Notes: generated by a model from the letters alone, not told the origin. 64,000 bases of DNA from Streptomyces sp. ISL-1 (GCF_018614585.1 NZ_JAGGOI010000026.1:22726-86725), one strand, 5' to 3'. Shown: positions 49,478 through 58,971, numbered from the stretch's first letter. Translations and numbers: made by a program.

Positions 49478-49537
49478 CGCTTTGTCAGTGGCAGCCGATA
49501 GCCTGCACAAACAGGCGATCTAAGGAGGGGGCGCACG

Positions 49538-50068
49538 ATGCGGGTACTGGGCGTGGACCCAGGACTGACCCGGTGCGGCGTCGGCGTGGTCGAGGGCCTC
49601 GCCGGCCGCCCCCTCACGATGCTCGGCGTCGGCGTGGTGCGCACACCGGCCGACGCCGATCTCGGCACCAGGCTGGTCGCCATCGAGCAGGGCATCGAGC
49701 AGTGGCTCGACGAGTACCGGCCCGAATTCGTCGCCGTGGAGCGGGTGTTCAGCCAGCACAATGTGCGTACGGTCATGGGCACCGCACAGGCCAGCGCGGT
49801 CGCCATGCTCTGCGCCGCCCGCCGAGGCATCCCCGTCGCACTGCACACCCCCAGCGAAGTCAAGGCCGCCGTCACCGGCAGCGGCCGGGCCGACAAGGCG
49901 CAGGTCGGGGCGATGGTGACCCGGCTGCTGCGGCTCGACGCCCCGCCCAAGCCGGCCGACGCGGCGGACGCCCTCGCCCTCGCCATCTGTCACATCTGGC
50001 GCGCCCCCGCGCAAAACCGCCTCCAGCAAGCCGTCGCACTGCACGCATCGAAAGGCCGTACCGCATGA
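49538..50068 (+). CDS. ruvC: Holliday junction endonuclease RuvC
   Basis: 176 aa. It cuts four-way junctions symmetrically with two metal ions. The acidic residues are visible: Asp7 in GVDPGLTRCG, Glu68 in AVERVFSQHN, and the pair in PADAADALALAICH. AAGGAGGGGG precedes the ATG by 7 nt. The stop overlaps ruvA (ATGA). It heads the ruvCAB recombination operon. Confidence 0.97.
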   Translation: MRVLGVDPGLTRCGVGVVEGLAGRPLTMLGVGVVRTPADADLGTRLVAIEQGIEQWLDEYRPEFVAVERVFSQHNVRTVMGTAQASAVAMLCAARRGIPVALHTPSEVKAAVTGSGRADKAQVGAMVTRLLRLDAPPKPADAADALALAICHIWRAPAQNRLQQAVALHASKGRTA

Positions 50069-50682
50069 TCGCCTTTGTGAGCGGCCCGGTAGCCGCCCTC
50101 GCCCCCACCACCGCGGTCATCGAGGTCGGCGGCGTCGGCATGGCCGTCCAGTGCACGCCGAACACCCTCTCCGAGCTCCGCGTCGGCAAGGAGGCCAAGC
50201 TCGCCACGTCCCTCGTCGTGCGGGAGGACTCGCTCACGCTCTACGGCTTCGCGGACGACGACGAGCGCCGGGTCTTCGAGCTGCTGCAGACCGCGAGCGG
50301 GGTCGGGCCCCGGCTGGCCCAGGCAATGCTCGCCGTGCACACCCCCGACGCCCTGCGCGTCGCTGTCGCGACCGGCGACGAGAAGGCGTTGACCGCGGTC
50401 CCCGGCATCGGCAAGAAGGGCGCGCAGAAGCTGCTGCTCGAGCTGAAGGACCGGCTCGGCGAACCGGTCGGCGCGCACATCGGCAGGCAGGGCATCGGCT
50501 CCGCGGTCTCCGCCTCCTGGCGCGACCAGCTGCATGCCGCGCTGATCGGCCTCGGCTACGCCACCCGCGAGGCCGACGAGGCGGTCGCCGCGGTCGCTCC
50601 GCAGGCCGAGGCCGCCGAGAGCACACCGCATGTGGGGCAGCTCCTCAAGGCCGCCCTCCAGAGCCTGAACCGCACCCGCTGA
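50065..50682 (+). CDS. ruvA: Holliday junction helicase subunit RuvA
   Basis: 205 aa. The N-terminal OB fold (MIAFVSGPVAAL) is followed by two helix-hairpin-helix units (LLQTASGVGPRLAQAML, ALTAVPGIGKKGAQKLLLEL) that bind junction DNA, and a C-terminal domain that touches RuvB. It overlaps ruvC by 4 nt; ruvB starts 76 nt later. Confidence 0.97.
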   Translation: MIAFVSGPVAALAPTTAVIEVGGVGMAVQCTPNTLSELRVGKEAKLATSLVVREDSLTLYGFADDDERRVFELLQTASGVGPRLAQAMLAVHTPDALRVAVATGDEKALTAVPGIGKKGAQKLLLELKDRLGEPVGAHIGRQGIGSAVSASWRDQLHAALIGLGYATREADEAVAAVAPQAEAAESTPHVGQLLKAALQSLNRTR

Positions 50683-50758
50683 ACCGCACCCTCTGACCCC
50701 CTCTGACCCCGCTTATGCTCCGACCGCTCCGACCGCCGAACTCGCGAGGCAATCGACT

Positions 50759-51838
50759 GTGAACTGGGACGACACCGCACCGCCGACCGACGACATCGAC
50801 GCCGAGCGGCTCGTCGGCGGGTCTGCCGACGGCGAGGACCAGGCGGTCGAGTCGGCGCTGCGGCCGAAGTCGCTGGACGAGTTCGTCGGCCAGGAGCGGG
50901 TCCGCGAGCAGCTGGACCTCGTCCTCAAAGCGGCCCTCGCGCGTGGTGGCACCGCCGACCACGTCCTGCTCTCCGGCGCTCCCGGTCTCGGCAAGACCAC
51001 ACTCTCCCTGATCATCGCGGCGGAGATGAACGCCCCGATCCGCATCACCTCCGGCCCCGCCATCCAGCACGCCGGCGACCTGGCCGCGATCCTGTCCTCC
51101 CTCCAGGAGGGCGAGGTGCTCTTCCTCGACGAGATCCACCGGATGTCCCGGCCCGCCGAGGAGATGCTCTACATGGCCATGGAGGACTTCCGGGTCGATG
51201 TGATCGTCGGCAAGGGCCCGGGGGCCACCGCCATCCCGCTCGAACTTCCCCCCTTCACCCTGGTCGGCGCCACCACCCGGGCCGGGCTGCTGCCGCCCCC
51301 GCTGCGCGACCGCTTCGGCTTCACCGCGCACATGGAGTTCTACGACCCCGCCGAGCTGGAGCGCGTCATCCACCGCTCAGCCCAGCTCCTCGATGTCGAC
51401 ATAGATGCCGACGGCGCCGCCGAGATCGCGGGCCGCTCCCGCGGCACGCCCCGTATCGCCAACCGTCTGCTGCGCCGCGTCCGCGACTACGCCCAGGTCA
51501 AGCTGGACGGCCTGATCACCCGCGAGGTGGCCGCCGCGGCCCTCAAGGTGTACGAGGTCGACGCCCGCGGGCTCGACCGTCTCGACCGTGCCGTGCTCCA
51601 GGCGCTGCTCGGGCTTTTCGGTGGCGGACCGGTGGGTCTGTCCACCCTCGCGGTGGCCGTCGGGGAGGAGCGCGAGACGGTCGAGGAGGTCGCCGAGCCG
51701 TTCCTGGTACGGGAGGGGCTGCTGGCCAGGACCCCGCGCGGCCGGGTCGCCACCCCTGCCGCCTGGGCCCACCTGGGACTCGTACCTCCGCAGCAGGCCC
51801 CCGGCGCAAGCGGACAACGGGGCCTGTTCGGGGCGTGA
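50759..51838 (+). CDS. ruvB: Holliday junction branch-migration ATPase RuvB
   Basis: 359 aa AAA+ motor. Walker A GAPGLGKTT, Walker B LFLDEIHRM, sensor 1 region LVGATTRAGLLPPPLRDRF, and a C-terminal winged helix (RGLDRLDRAVLQALLG). A 40-residue acidic N-terminal extension precedes the core. GTG 50759 has GAGG 10 nt upstream. Confidence 0.97.
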   Translation: MNWDDTAPPTDDIDAERLVGGSADGEDQAVESALRPKSLDEFVGQERVREQLDLVLKAALARGGTADHVLLSGAPGLGKTTLSLIIAAEMNAPIRITSGPAIQHAGDLAAILSSLQEGEVLFLDEIHRMSRPAEEMLYMAMEDFRVDVIVGKGPGATAIPLELPPFTLVGATTRAGLLPPPLRDRFGFTAHMEFYDPAELERVIHRSAQLLDVDIDADGAAEIAGRSRGTPRIANRLLRRVRDYAQVKLDGLITREVAAAALKVYEVDARGLDRLDRAVLQALLGLFGGGPVGLSTLAVAVGEERETVEEVAEPFLVREGLLARTPRGRVATPAAWAHLGLVPPQQAPGASGQRGLFGA

Positions 51839-51885
51839 CGGCGCGGAGTCTCGCGGGGCCAGGAACCACGGTGGGATGCTGGGCG

Positions 51886-51915
51886 TTGTTCCAATGATGC
51901 GGACTCGCTTAGACT
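51886..51915 (+). promoter_or_regulatory. Promoter of the yajC-secDF operon
   Basis: TTGTTC (51886-51891), an 18-nt spacer and TAGACT (51910-51915), about 90 nt before the yajC start. Confidence 0.45.
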
Positions 51916-52004
51916 CCGCCGATGCCGCCCTTACAGGTCGGCGTATCCACCCCCGTAGATAAGGCCGCCTCGTCAGTGCGGTCGTGCGAAGGAAGTTCCG
52001 TCCC

Positions 52005-52574
52005 GTGAGTCTCGTGACCCTCCTCCCCTTCATTGTGCTCATCGGGGCCATGTTCCTGATGACCCGGTCGGCCAAGAAGAAGCAGCAGCAGGCTGCCCAG
52101 ATGCGTGACCAGATGCAGCCGGGCGCCGGCGTCCGGACGATCGGGGGCATGTACGCCACCGTCAAGGAGCTTCACGACGACACCGTCCTCCTTGAGGTGG
52201 CCCCCGGCGTCCACGCCGTATTCGCCAAGAACTCCATCGGTGCGGTCCTCAGTGACGAGGAGTACAACCGCATCGTGCACGGCGACGGCCACCACAAGGT
52301 CGACGGTCCCGTCGTGCCGGACGACGCTTCCTCGCTGACCGGGACCGGCGACTCCGACTCCTCGGACGACGCCAAGATCGACCTCGGCAAGAAGCCCGAG
52401 GCTCCCGCGGCCGACGCCGCCGAGCCGAAGGACGCCGTGCAGCCCAAGGACGCCGCCGAGCCGAAGGACGCTGCGGAGCCCAAGGACGACGCCGAGCCGA
52501 AGGACGCTGCGGAGCCCAAGGACGACGCGGAGCCCAAGGACGGCAAGGCCGACGGCGAGACCGACGCGAAGTAG
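52005..52574 (+). CDS. yajC: Preprotein translocase subunit YajC with charged repeat tail
   Basis: 189 aa, longer than the usual 85-110. One N-terminal membrane helix (TLLPFIVLIGAMFLMT), the basic KKKQQQ stretch, and the small cytosolic YajC domain (GAGVRTIGGMYATVKELHDD). Residues about 138-180 are a tandem AEPKD-type repeat, highly charged and probably unfolded. It assists SecDF at the Sec translocon. GTG 52005 has AAGGA upstream. secD follows after a hairpin. Confidence 0.93.
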   Translation: MSLVTLLPFIVLIGAMFLMTRSAKKKQQQAAQMRDQMQPGAGVRTIGGMYATVKELHDDTVLLEVAPGVHAVFAKNSIGAVLSDEEYNRIVHGDGHHKVDGPVVPDDASSLTGTGDSDSSDDAKIDLGKKPEAPAADAAEPKDAVQPKDAAEPKDAAEPKDDAEPKDAAEPKDDAEPKDGKADGETDAK

Positions 52575-52579
52575 CCATG

Positions 52580-52623
52580 CGAGGGGACCGCAGGGGCACC
52601 CACCGGTGTCCGGCGGTCCCTCG
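52580..52623 (+). terminator. Hairpin between yajC and secD
   Basis: Outer arms CGAGGGGACCGC and GCGGTCCCTCG pair with one bulged base, with further inner pairing (GGCACC/GGTGTCC). It may be an attenuator, since secD has no separate promoter that I can see. Confidence 0.45.
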
Positions 52624-52720
52624 GTCGTGTTGATTTCTGCGGGGACAGGTCCCCACAACACTTCGTGGCCGCCCTGGCGCACACCCGGCGCGGGACGGTT
52701 GGACAGGGAGAATCGAGAAG

Positions 52721-54466
52721 GTGGCAGCACCGAATAGGGGCCGAAGGCCCGCGGGGGCTCAGAGCAGGCCGGGGCGCGCCCTGGTACTGATTCTGATCGC
52801 CATGGTCGCGCTCACGGGCGGGATGTTCTTTGCGGGTCAGCTCACGCCGCGTCTGGGCATCGACCTGGCGGGCGGTACGACCATCACGCTCCAGGCGAAG
52901 AATCAGCCCGGCCAAGAGAACGCCATCAACGAGACCAACATGAACACCGCGGTCGGCATCATCGAGCGCCGTGTCAATGGTCTTGGCGTCTCCGAGGCCG
53001 AGGTCCAGACTCAGGGCGAGCGCAACATCATCGTCAACATTCCCAAGGGGACGAATTCCAAGCAGGCCCGGGAACAGGTCGGCACCACTGCTCAGCTCTT
53101 CTTCCGGCCGGTGCTGACCGTTGCACCCGGCGGCCCCACCTCCCCGCAGCCCGCCCCGAGCCCCTCGGCATCGGACAAGGCCAAGGACGGCAAGCCGGCG
53201 GCCAACCCGCCGTCCGGTTCCCCTTCACCGACTGCGACCACGCAGGGCCGCGCGGTGACCGGCGCTCTGAAGGCGCCGACGCCCACGCCGGCCGCCTCCG
53301 ACCCGGGCAAGCCGAAGCCCTCCGGGACCCCGAAGCCGCCCCCCTCGGGCGGTACGGCGGCCACCGACAAGCTGCAGAAGGCGTTCCTGGCCCTCGACTG
53401 CACGAACAAGAAGGCCCGCGTCGCGGCCGGTGAGAACGTCAAGCCCAGCGAGCCCGCCATCGGCTGCGGCCAGAACTCGGCCGGCGAGTGGGAGAAGTAC
53501 GTCCTCGGTCCGGCCGAGGTCGACGGCAAGGACGTCGCCGACGCCAAGGGCCAGCTGGACCAGCAGCGTGGCATGTGGATCGTCACGATGGACTTCACCA
53601 ACAGCGGTGCGAAGAAGTTCCAGAAGATCACCGGCAGGCTCTCGCAGCAGCAGGCTCCGATGAACCAGTTCGCCATCGTCCTCGACGGCGAAGTGGTCTC
53701 CGCGCCCTCGGTGCGCACAGCGCTGAGCGCCAACGCCGAGATCTCCGGAAACTTCACCCAGGAGTCCGCGCAGGACCTGGGCAACATCCTGTCGTACGGC
53801 GCGCTCCCGCTCTCTTTCGAGGAGCAGAGCGTCACCACCGTCACCGCCGCGCTCGGCGGCGAGCAGCTCAAGGCGGGTCTGATCGCCGGTGCGATCGGCC
53901 TCGCGCTGGTCATCATCTACCTGGTGGCGTACTACCGCGGCCTGGCCCTGATCGCGATCCTCAGCCTCATGGTCTCCGCGGTCCTGACGTACACGATCAT
54001 GGCGCTGCTCGGCCCGGCCATCGGCTTCGCGCTGAACCTGCCGGCGGTCTGCGGTGCGATCGTCGCGATCGGTATCACGGCCGACTCGTTCATCGTGTAC
54101 TTCGAACGCATCCGGGACGAGATCCGCGAGGGCCGTACGCTGCGGCCCGCAGTCGAGCGCGCCTGGCCGCGCGCCCGGCGCACCATCATGGTCTCCGACT
54201 TCGTGTCGTTCCTGGCCGCCGCGGTGCTGTTCGTCGTCACCGTCGGCAAGGTCCAGGGCTTCGCGTTCACCCTGGGTCTGACCACCGTGCTCGACGTGGT
54301 CGTGGTGTTCCTCTTCACCAAGCCGGTGATGACGCTCCTCGCCCGCAGGAAGTTCTTCGCGGACGGTCACCCGTGGTCCGGACTGGACCCGAAGCGGCTC
54401 GGCGCCAAGCCCCCGCTGCGCCGCTCCCGCCGCGCCTCCGCCCCCACCGACCCGAAGGAGGCGTGA
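52721..54466 (+). CDS. secD: Protein translocase subunit SecD
   Basis: 581 aa. TM1, then a large extracytoplasmic domain starting near LGIDLAGGTTITL, then TM2-6 with AIGITADSFIVYFERIRDE. With SecF it uses the proton gradient to pull exported proteins from SecYEG. Residues about 137-216 are a Pro/Ser/Lys-rich insertion inside the external domain, with no fold visible. GTG 52721. secF starts 1 nt after its stop. Confidence 0.95.
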   Translation: MAAPNRGRRPAGAQSRPGRALVLILIAMVALTGGMFFAGQLTPRLGIDLAGGTTITLQAKNQPGQENAINETNMNTAVGIIERRVNGLGVSEAEVQTQGERNIIVNIPKGTNSKQAREQVGTTAQLFFRPVLTVAPGGPTSPQPAPSPSASDKAKDGKPAANPPSGSPSPTATTQGRAVTGALKAPTPTPAASDPGKPKPSGTPKPPPSGGTAATDKLQKAFLALDCTNKKARVAAGENVKPSEPAIGCGQNSAGEWEKYVLGPAEVDGKDVADAKGQLDQQRGMWIVTMDFTNSGAKKFQKITGRLSQQQAPMNQFAIVLDGEVVSAPSVRTALSANAEISGNFTQESAQDLGNILSYGALPLSFEEQSVTTVTAALGGEQLKAGLIAGAIGLALVIIYLVAYYRGLALIAILSLMVSAVLTYTIMALLGPAIGFALNLPAVCGAIVAIGITADSFIVYFERIRDEIREGRTLRPAVERAWPRARRTIMVSDFVSFLAAAVLFVVTVGKVQGFAFTLGLTTVLDVVVVFLFTKPVMTLLARRKFFADGHPWSGLDPKRLGAKPPLRRSRRASAPTDPKEA

Positions 54467-54467
54467 G

Positions 54468-55562
54468 ATGTCGCGACTCGGCACTCTCGGCGCCCGTCTC
54501 TACCGCGGCGAGGTCGGCTACGACTTCGTCGCCAAGCGGAAGATCTGGTACGGGATCTCGATCCTGATCACCATCACGGCCATTGTCGGCCTGGCGGTCA
54601 GGGGCCTGAACATGGGCATCGAGTTCAAGGGCGGCGCCGTCTTCACCACCCCGAGCACGAGCGTCTCCGTGTCCCAGGCCCAGTCGTTCGCCCAGGAGGC
54701 GTCCGGCCACGAGGCGATCGTCCAGAAGCTCGGCAACGGCGGGCTGCGGATCCAGGTCAGCGAGCTCGACCAGGCCCAGGCGAACAATGTCAACGAGACT
54801 CTCTCCGACAACCTGAAGATCCCGGCGGAGAAGATCAACGCCGAGATCGTCGGCCCCAGCTGGGGTGAGCAGATCGCCAACAAGGCCTGGACCGGCCTCG
54901 GGATCTTCATGATCCTTGTGGTGCTCTATCTCGCGGTCGCCTTCGAATGGCGGATGGCGATCGCGGCCCTCATCGCGCTGATCCACGACCTCACCATCAC
55001 CGTCGGTGTGTACGCGCTGGTCGGCTTCGAGGTCACACCCGGCACCGTGATCGGTCTGCTGACCATCCTTGGTTACTCCCTCTACGACACCGTCGTCGTC
55101 TTCGACGGTCTCAAGGAGGGCTCGAAGGACATCACCAAGCAGACCCGCTACACATACAGCGAGATCGCCAACCGCAGCCTGAACGGCACACTGGTGCGTT
55201 CCATCAACACCACCATTGTCGCGCTGCTGCCGGTGGCGGGGCTGCTCTTCATCGGTGGCGGTGTCCTCGGCGCGGGCATGCTCAACGACATCTCGCTGTC
55301 ACTGTTCGTCGGCCTGGCGGCCGGCGCGTACTCCTCGATCTTCATCGCCACGCCGCTCGTCGCCGACCTCAAGGAACGCGAGCCGCAGATGAAGGCCCTG
55401 AAGAAGCGGGTGCTCGCCAAGCGCGCGGCGGCCGCCGCCAAGGGCGAGTCGCCGGACGACTCGGACGAGCCGCAGGACGTGGGGCCGGGCGACGCCGCTA
55501 CGGCCGGCGTCGTGGGCCCGCGTGGCCGCGGCCACGGCCGTGCCTCGGGCAGGCGCCGATGA
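54468..55562 (+). CDS. secF: Protein translocase subunit SecF
   Basis: 364 aa, six membrane segments, with a first external loop (MGIEFKGGAVFTTPSTS). The characteristic TM4-5 region is ILGYSLYDTVVVFDGLKE. A basic Lys/Arg/Ala tail (RVLAKRAAAAAKGE) ends the protein. It starts 1 nt after secD and overlaps apt by 4 nt (ATGA). Confidence 0.95.
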   Translation: MSRLGTLGARLYRGEVGYDFVAKRKIWYGISILITITAIVGLAVRGLNMGIEFKGGAVFTTPSTSVSVSQAQSFAQEASGHEAIVQKLGNGGLRIQVSELDQAQANNVNETLSDNLKIPAEKINAEIVGPSWGEQIANKAWTGLGIFMILVVLYLAVAFEWRMAIAALIALIHDLTITVGVYALVGFEVTPGTVIGLLTILGYSLYDTVVVFDGLKEGSKDITKQTRYTYSEIANRSLNGTLVRSINTTIVALLPVAGLLFIGGGVLGAGMLNDISLSLFVGLAAGAYSSIFIATPLVADLKEREPQMKALKKRVLAKRAAAAAKGESPDDSDEPQDVGPGDAATAGVVGPRGRGHGRASGRRR

Positions 55563-56101
55563 CGGTCGGCACGCAGGAGCTGCTGCTCAGCCGCATCCGG
55601 GACGTCGCCGACTACCCGAAGCCGGGGGTGATGTTCAAGGACATCACGCCCCTGCTCGCGGACCCGGAGGCCTTCGCGGCTCTCACCGGCATGCTCGCCG
55701 CCCTGTGCGAGCGCCACGAGGCCACGAAGATCGTCGGTCTGGAGGCGCGCGGCTTCATCCTGGGCGCACCGGTCGCTGTCCGTGCCGGGCTCGGCTTCAT
55801 TCCCGTACGCAAGGCGGGCAAGCTCCCCGGAGCGACGCTTTCGCAGGCGTATGAGCTGGAGTACGGCCAGGCCGAGATCGAGGTGCACGCCGAGGATCTG
55901 CGGGCGGGCGACCGCGTCATGGTCATCGACGATGTCCTTGCCACCGGAGGCACCGCCGGCGCGTCGCTGGAGCTGATCCGGCGAGCCGGAGCCGATGTCG
56001 CGGGCGTCGCGGTCCTGATGGAGCTCGGCTTCCTCGGCGGCCGGGCGCGTCTGGAGCCGGCGCTGCGCGGGGCCCCGCTGGAGGCTCTGATCACGCTCTG
56101 A
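55559..56101 (+). CDS. apt: Adenine phosphoribosyltransferase
   Basis: 180 aa. It converts adenine and PRPP to AMP. The PRPP loop MVIDDVLATGGTA and the N-terminal FKDITPLLADPEAF are intact. It overlaps secF and is followed by a 15-bp terminator and then relA; the secDF-apt-relA order is conserved in actinobacteria. Confidence 0.95.
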   Translation: MTVGTQELLLSRIRDVADYPKPGVMFKDITPLLADPEAFAALTGMLAALCERHEATKIVGLEARGFILGAPVAVRAGLGFIPVRKAGKLPGATLSQAYELEYGQAEIEVHAEDLRAGDRVMVIDDVLATGGTAGASLELIRRAGADVAGVAVLMELGFLGGRARLEPALRGAPLEALITL

Positions 56102-56121
56102 CGCGACGCGTCGTCGTACCG

Positions 56122-56155
56122 ATGGGCGCCCCGGGAATCTTCCCGGGGCGCCCAT
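56122..56155 (+). terminator. apt terminator
   Basis: A perfect 15-bp stem (ATGGGCGCCCCGGGA and complement) with an ATCT loop, 20 nt after the stop codon, followed by TCGTT. Confidence 0.85.
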
Positions 56156-56334
56156 TCGTTGTCCGGTACTACGACCGCACAGCGTGTTCTCTCCTGCTAC
56201 GACCGCACGGCGCCCCGCGGGGCCGCGATCCCAGGTCGGCACGCGGATGATGAGACGGCGCCCGCACAGGCGTGTGTGTCCTACGCGTCATGCCCGGACC
56301 CACCGCCTCATGAGCACCGGGACCCCGAGGTCGA

Positions 56335-56340
56335 TACCAT
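56335..56340 (+). promoter_or_regulatory. Possible -10 box of relA
   Basis: TACCAT, about 50 nt before the chosen TTG start. The TGAGCA at 56311-56316, 18 nt upstream, is a weak -35. Confidence 0.3.
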
Positions 56341-56378
56341 GGCTTCTCCGGACCTGACCTGGGGACCCGGAACTGCAC

Positions 56379-56384
56379 GAGGAG
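56379..56384 (+). promoter_or_regulatory. Shine-Dalgarno site that decides the relA TTG start
   Basis: GAGGAG, 5 nt before TTG 56390. The earlier in-frame ATG at 56339 overlaps the -10-like box and has no ribosome site. Confidence 0.55.
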
Positions 56385-56389
56385 TGCTC

Positions 56390-58960
56390 TTGCCAGACAA
56401 GGCCCACCCCGCCGCCGCGCAGCCCGACCAGCAGGCCGAAATGGCCGCGGCAGCCCCTGTCACGCCCGAGAGCAAGCCGGCCGAGAACCCGAAGCCGGCA
56501 GCGCCCGAGCGGAGCGAGACGCGCGTCCCTGCGGCCGAAGCCCCCCAGCTACCGCTGGAAGGTGCCTCCGGGAAGAGGGCGAACGGTGCGGCCCCCGCCT
56601 CTACTCCCGCTCCCACCCCGACGCCCGCCCCCCGGCCCAATCCCACTCCCGCGGCCGTCCCCCGGACCGGCGGCTCGTCGAACCGGGTGCGCGCCCGCCT
56701 CGCCCGCCTCGGTGTGCAGCGCTCCTCGCCGTACAACCCCGTCCTGGAGCCACTGCTGCGGATAGTGCGCAGCAATGACCCCAAGATCGAGACCTCCACG
56801 CTCCGCCAGATCGAGCGCGCCTACCAGGTGGCCGAGCGCTGGCACCGCGGCCAGAAGCGCAAGAGCGGCGACCCGTACATCACGCACCCGCTCGCCGTCA
56901 CCACCATCCTCGCCGAGCTCGGCATGGACCCGGCGACGTTGATGGCCGGGCTGCTGCACGACACCGTCGAGGACACCGAGTACGGTCTGGACACCCTGCG
57001 CCGCGACTTCGGCGACCAGGTGGCCCTCCTGGTCGACGGCGTCACCAAGCTGGACAAGGTCAAGTTCGGCGAGGCCGCGCAGGCCGAGACCGTACGCAAG
57101 ATGGTCGTCGCCATGGCCAAGGACCCGCGTGTCCTGGTCATCAAGCTCGCCGACCGGCTGCACAACATGCGCACCATGCGCTACCTCAAGCGGGAGAAGC
57201 AGGAGAAGAAGGCCCGCGAGACCCTTGAGATCTACGCCCCGCTGGCCCACCGGCTCGGCATGAACACCATCAAGTGGGAGCTGGAGGACCTCGCCTTCGC
57301 GATCCTCTACCCCAAGATGTACGACGAGATCGTGCGGCTCGTCGCCGAGCGGGCACCCAAGCGCGACGAGTATCTGGCCATAGTGACCGACGAGGTCCAG
57401 TCCGATCTGCGCTCCGCCCGTATCAAGGCCACCGTCACCGGGCGGCCCAAGCACTACTACAGCGTCTACCAGAAGATGATCGTCCGAGGCCGTGACTTCG
57501 CGGAGATCTACGACCTGGTGGGCATCCGCGTACTCGTCGACACCGTCCGCGACTGCTACGCGGCGCTCGGCACCGTCCATGCGCGATGGAATCCGGTCCC
57601 CGGCCGGTTCAAGGACTACATCGCGATGCCCAAGTTCAACATGTACCAGTCGCTGCACACCACGGTGATCGGTCCCAACGGCAAGCCCGTCGAGCTGCAG
57701 ATCCGCACCTTCGACATGCACCGGCGTGCCGAGTACGGCATCGCCGCCCACTGGAAGTACAAGCAGGAGCCCTCCGCCGGTGCCTCCAAGGTGCGTACGG
57801 ACGTGCCGAAACGGGCCGGCAAGGACGATGCCGTCAATGACATGGCGTGGCTGCGCCAGCTGCTGGACTGGCAGAAGGAGACCGAGGACCCCAGCGAGTT
57901 CCTGGAGTCCCTGCGCTTCGACCTCTCCCGCAACGAGGTCTTCGTCTTCACGCCGAAGGGCGACGTCATAGCGCTTCCGGCCGGGGCTACGCCGGTCGAC
58001 TTCGCGTACGCCGTCCATACGGAAGTCGGCCACCGGACCATAGGAGCGCGGGTCAACGGGCGGCTCGTACCGCTCGAATCGACCCTCGACAACGGCGACC
58101 TGGTGGAGGTTTTCACCTCCAAGGCCGAAGGCGCGGGCCCCTCGCGCGACTGGCTCGGCTTCGTCAAGTCGCCCCGGGCGCGCAACAAGATCCGCGCCTG
58201 GTTCTCCAAGGAGCGCCGCGACGAGGCGATCGAGCACGGCAAGGACGCCATCGCCCGGGCGATGCGCAAGCAGAACCTGCCGATCCAGCGCATCCTCACC
58301 GGCGACTCGCTCGTCACACTCGCGCACGAGATGCGCTACCCCGACATCTCGTCCCTGTACGCGGCGATCGGCGAGGGCCATGTCGCCGCGCAGGGCGTCG
58401 TCCAGAAGCTGGTGCAGGCCCTCGGCGGCGAGGAGGCGGCCAACGAGGACATCGCCGAGAGCGCACCGCCCGCGCGCGGCCGCAAGCGGCGTGCCAACGC
58501 CGACCCCGGCGTGGTCGTCAAGGGCGTCGACGACGTCTGGGTCAAGCTCGCCCGCTGTTGTACGCCCGTCCCCGGCGACCCCATCATCGGCTTTGTCACA
58601 CGCGGCAGCGGCGTATCGGTTCACCGCGCGGACTGCGTGAACGTCGACTCGCTCTCGCAGCAGCCTGAGCGCATGCTCGACGTCGAGTGGGCGCCGACCC
58701 AGTCCTCGGTCTTCCTGGTCGCCATCCAGGTCGAGGCGCTCGACCGGTCCAGGCTCCTCTCGGACGTCACGCGCGTACTGTCCGACCAGCACGTCAACAT
58801 CCTCTCGGCGGCCGTCCAGACCTCCCGCGACCGGGTGGCCACCTCGCGCTTCACCTTCGAGATGGGCGACCCGAAGCACCTCGGGCACGTACTGAAGGCC
58901 GTGCGGGGCGTGGAGGGCGTCTACGACGTGTACCGGGTCACCTCGGCCCGCAGGCCGTAG
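56390..58960 (+). CDS. relA: Bifunctional (p)ppGpp synthetase/hydrolase RelA (RSH)
   Basis: 856 aa from the TTG start (MPDKAHPAAAQPDQ). The N-terminal 110 residues are Pro/Ala-rich. The HD hydrolase domain has His190-Asp191 in LLHDTVEDTEYG, so hydrolysis should work. The synthetase domain has RVLVDTVRDCYAALG and PGRFKDYIAMPKFNMYQSLH. TGS, a Cys-containing domain (ARCCTPVPGDPIIGF) and a C-terminal ACT domain follow. It makes and degrades the stringent-response alarmone, which in Streptomyces links starvation to development and antibiotics. Confidence 0.95.
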   Translation: MPDKAHPAAAQPDQQAEMAAAAPVTPESKPAENPKPAAPERSETRVPAAEAPQLPLEGASGKRANGAAPASTPAPTPTPAPRPNPTPAAVPRTGGSSNRVRARLARLGVQRSSPYNPVLEPLLRIVRSNDPKIETSTLRQIERAYQVAERWHRGQKRKSGDPYITHPLAVTTILAELGMDPATLMAGLLHDTVEDTEYGLDTLRRDFGDQVALLVDGVTKLDKVKFGEAAQAETVRKMVVAMAKDPRVLVIKLADRLHNMRTMRYLKREKQEKKARETLEIYAPLAHRLGMNTIKWELEDLAFAILYPKMYDEIVRLVAERAPKRDEYLAIVTDEVQSDLRSARIKATVTGRPKHYYSVYQKMIVRGRDFAEIYDLVGIRVLVDTVRDCYAALGTVHARWNPVPGRFKDYIAMPKFNMYQSLHTTVIGPNGKPVELQIRTFDMHRRAEYGIAAHWKYKQEPSAGASKVRTDVPKRAGKDDAVNDMAWLRQLLDWQKETEDPSEFLESLRFDLSRNEVFVFTPKGDVIALPAGATPVDFAYAVHTEVGHRTIGARVNGRLVPLESTLDNGDLVEVFTSKAEGAGPSRDWLGFVKSPRARNKIRAWFSKERRDEAIEHGKDAIARAMRKQNLPIQRILTGDSLVTLAHEMRYPDISSLYAAIGEGHVAAQGVVQKLVQALGGEEAANEDIAESAPPARGRKRRANADPGVVVKGVDDVWVKLARCCTPVPGDPIIGFVTRGSGVSVHRADCVNVDSLSQQPERMLDVEWAPTQSSVFLVAIQVEALDRSRLLSDVTRVLSDQHVNILSAAVQTSRDRVATSRFTFEMGDPKHLGHVLKAVRGVEGVYDVYRVTSARRP

Positions 58961-58971
58961 CAGCGCATACG

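Noticed and set aside
56159..56389. Extra 77 residues at the RelA N-terminus
   Set aside because: The upstream part contains the apt-relA spacer repeats and a -10-like box. TTG 56390 with GAGGAG gives the expected protein start.
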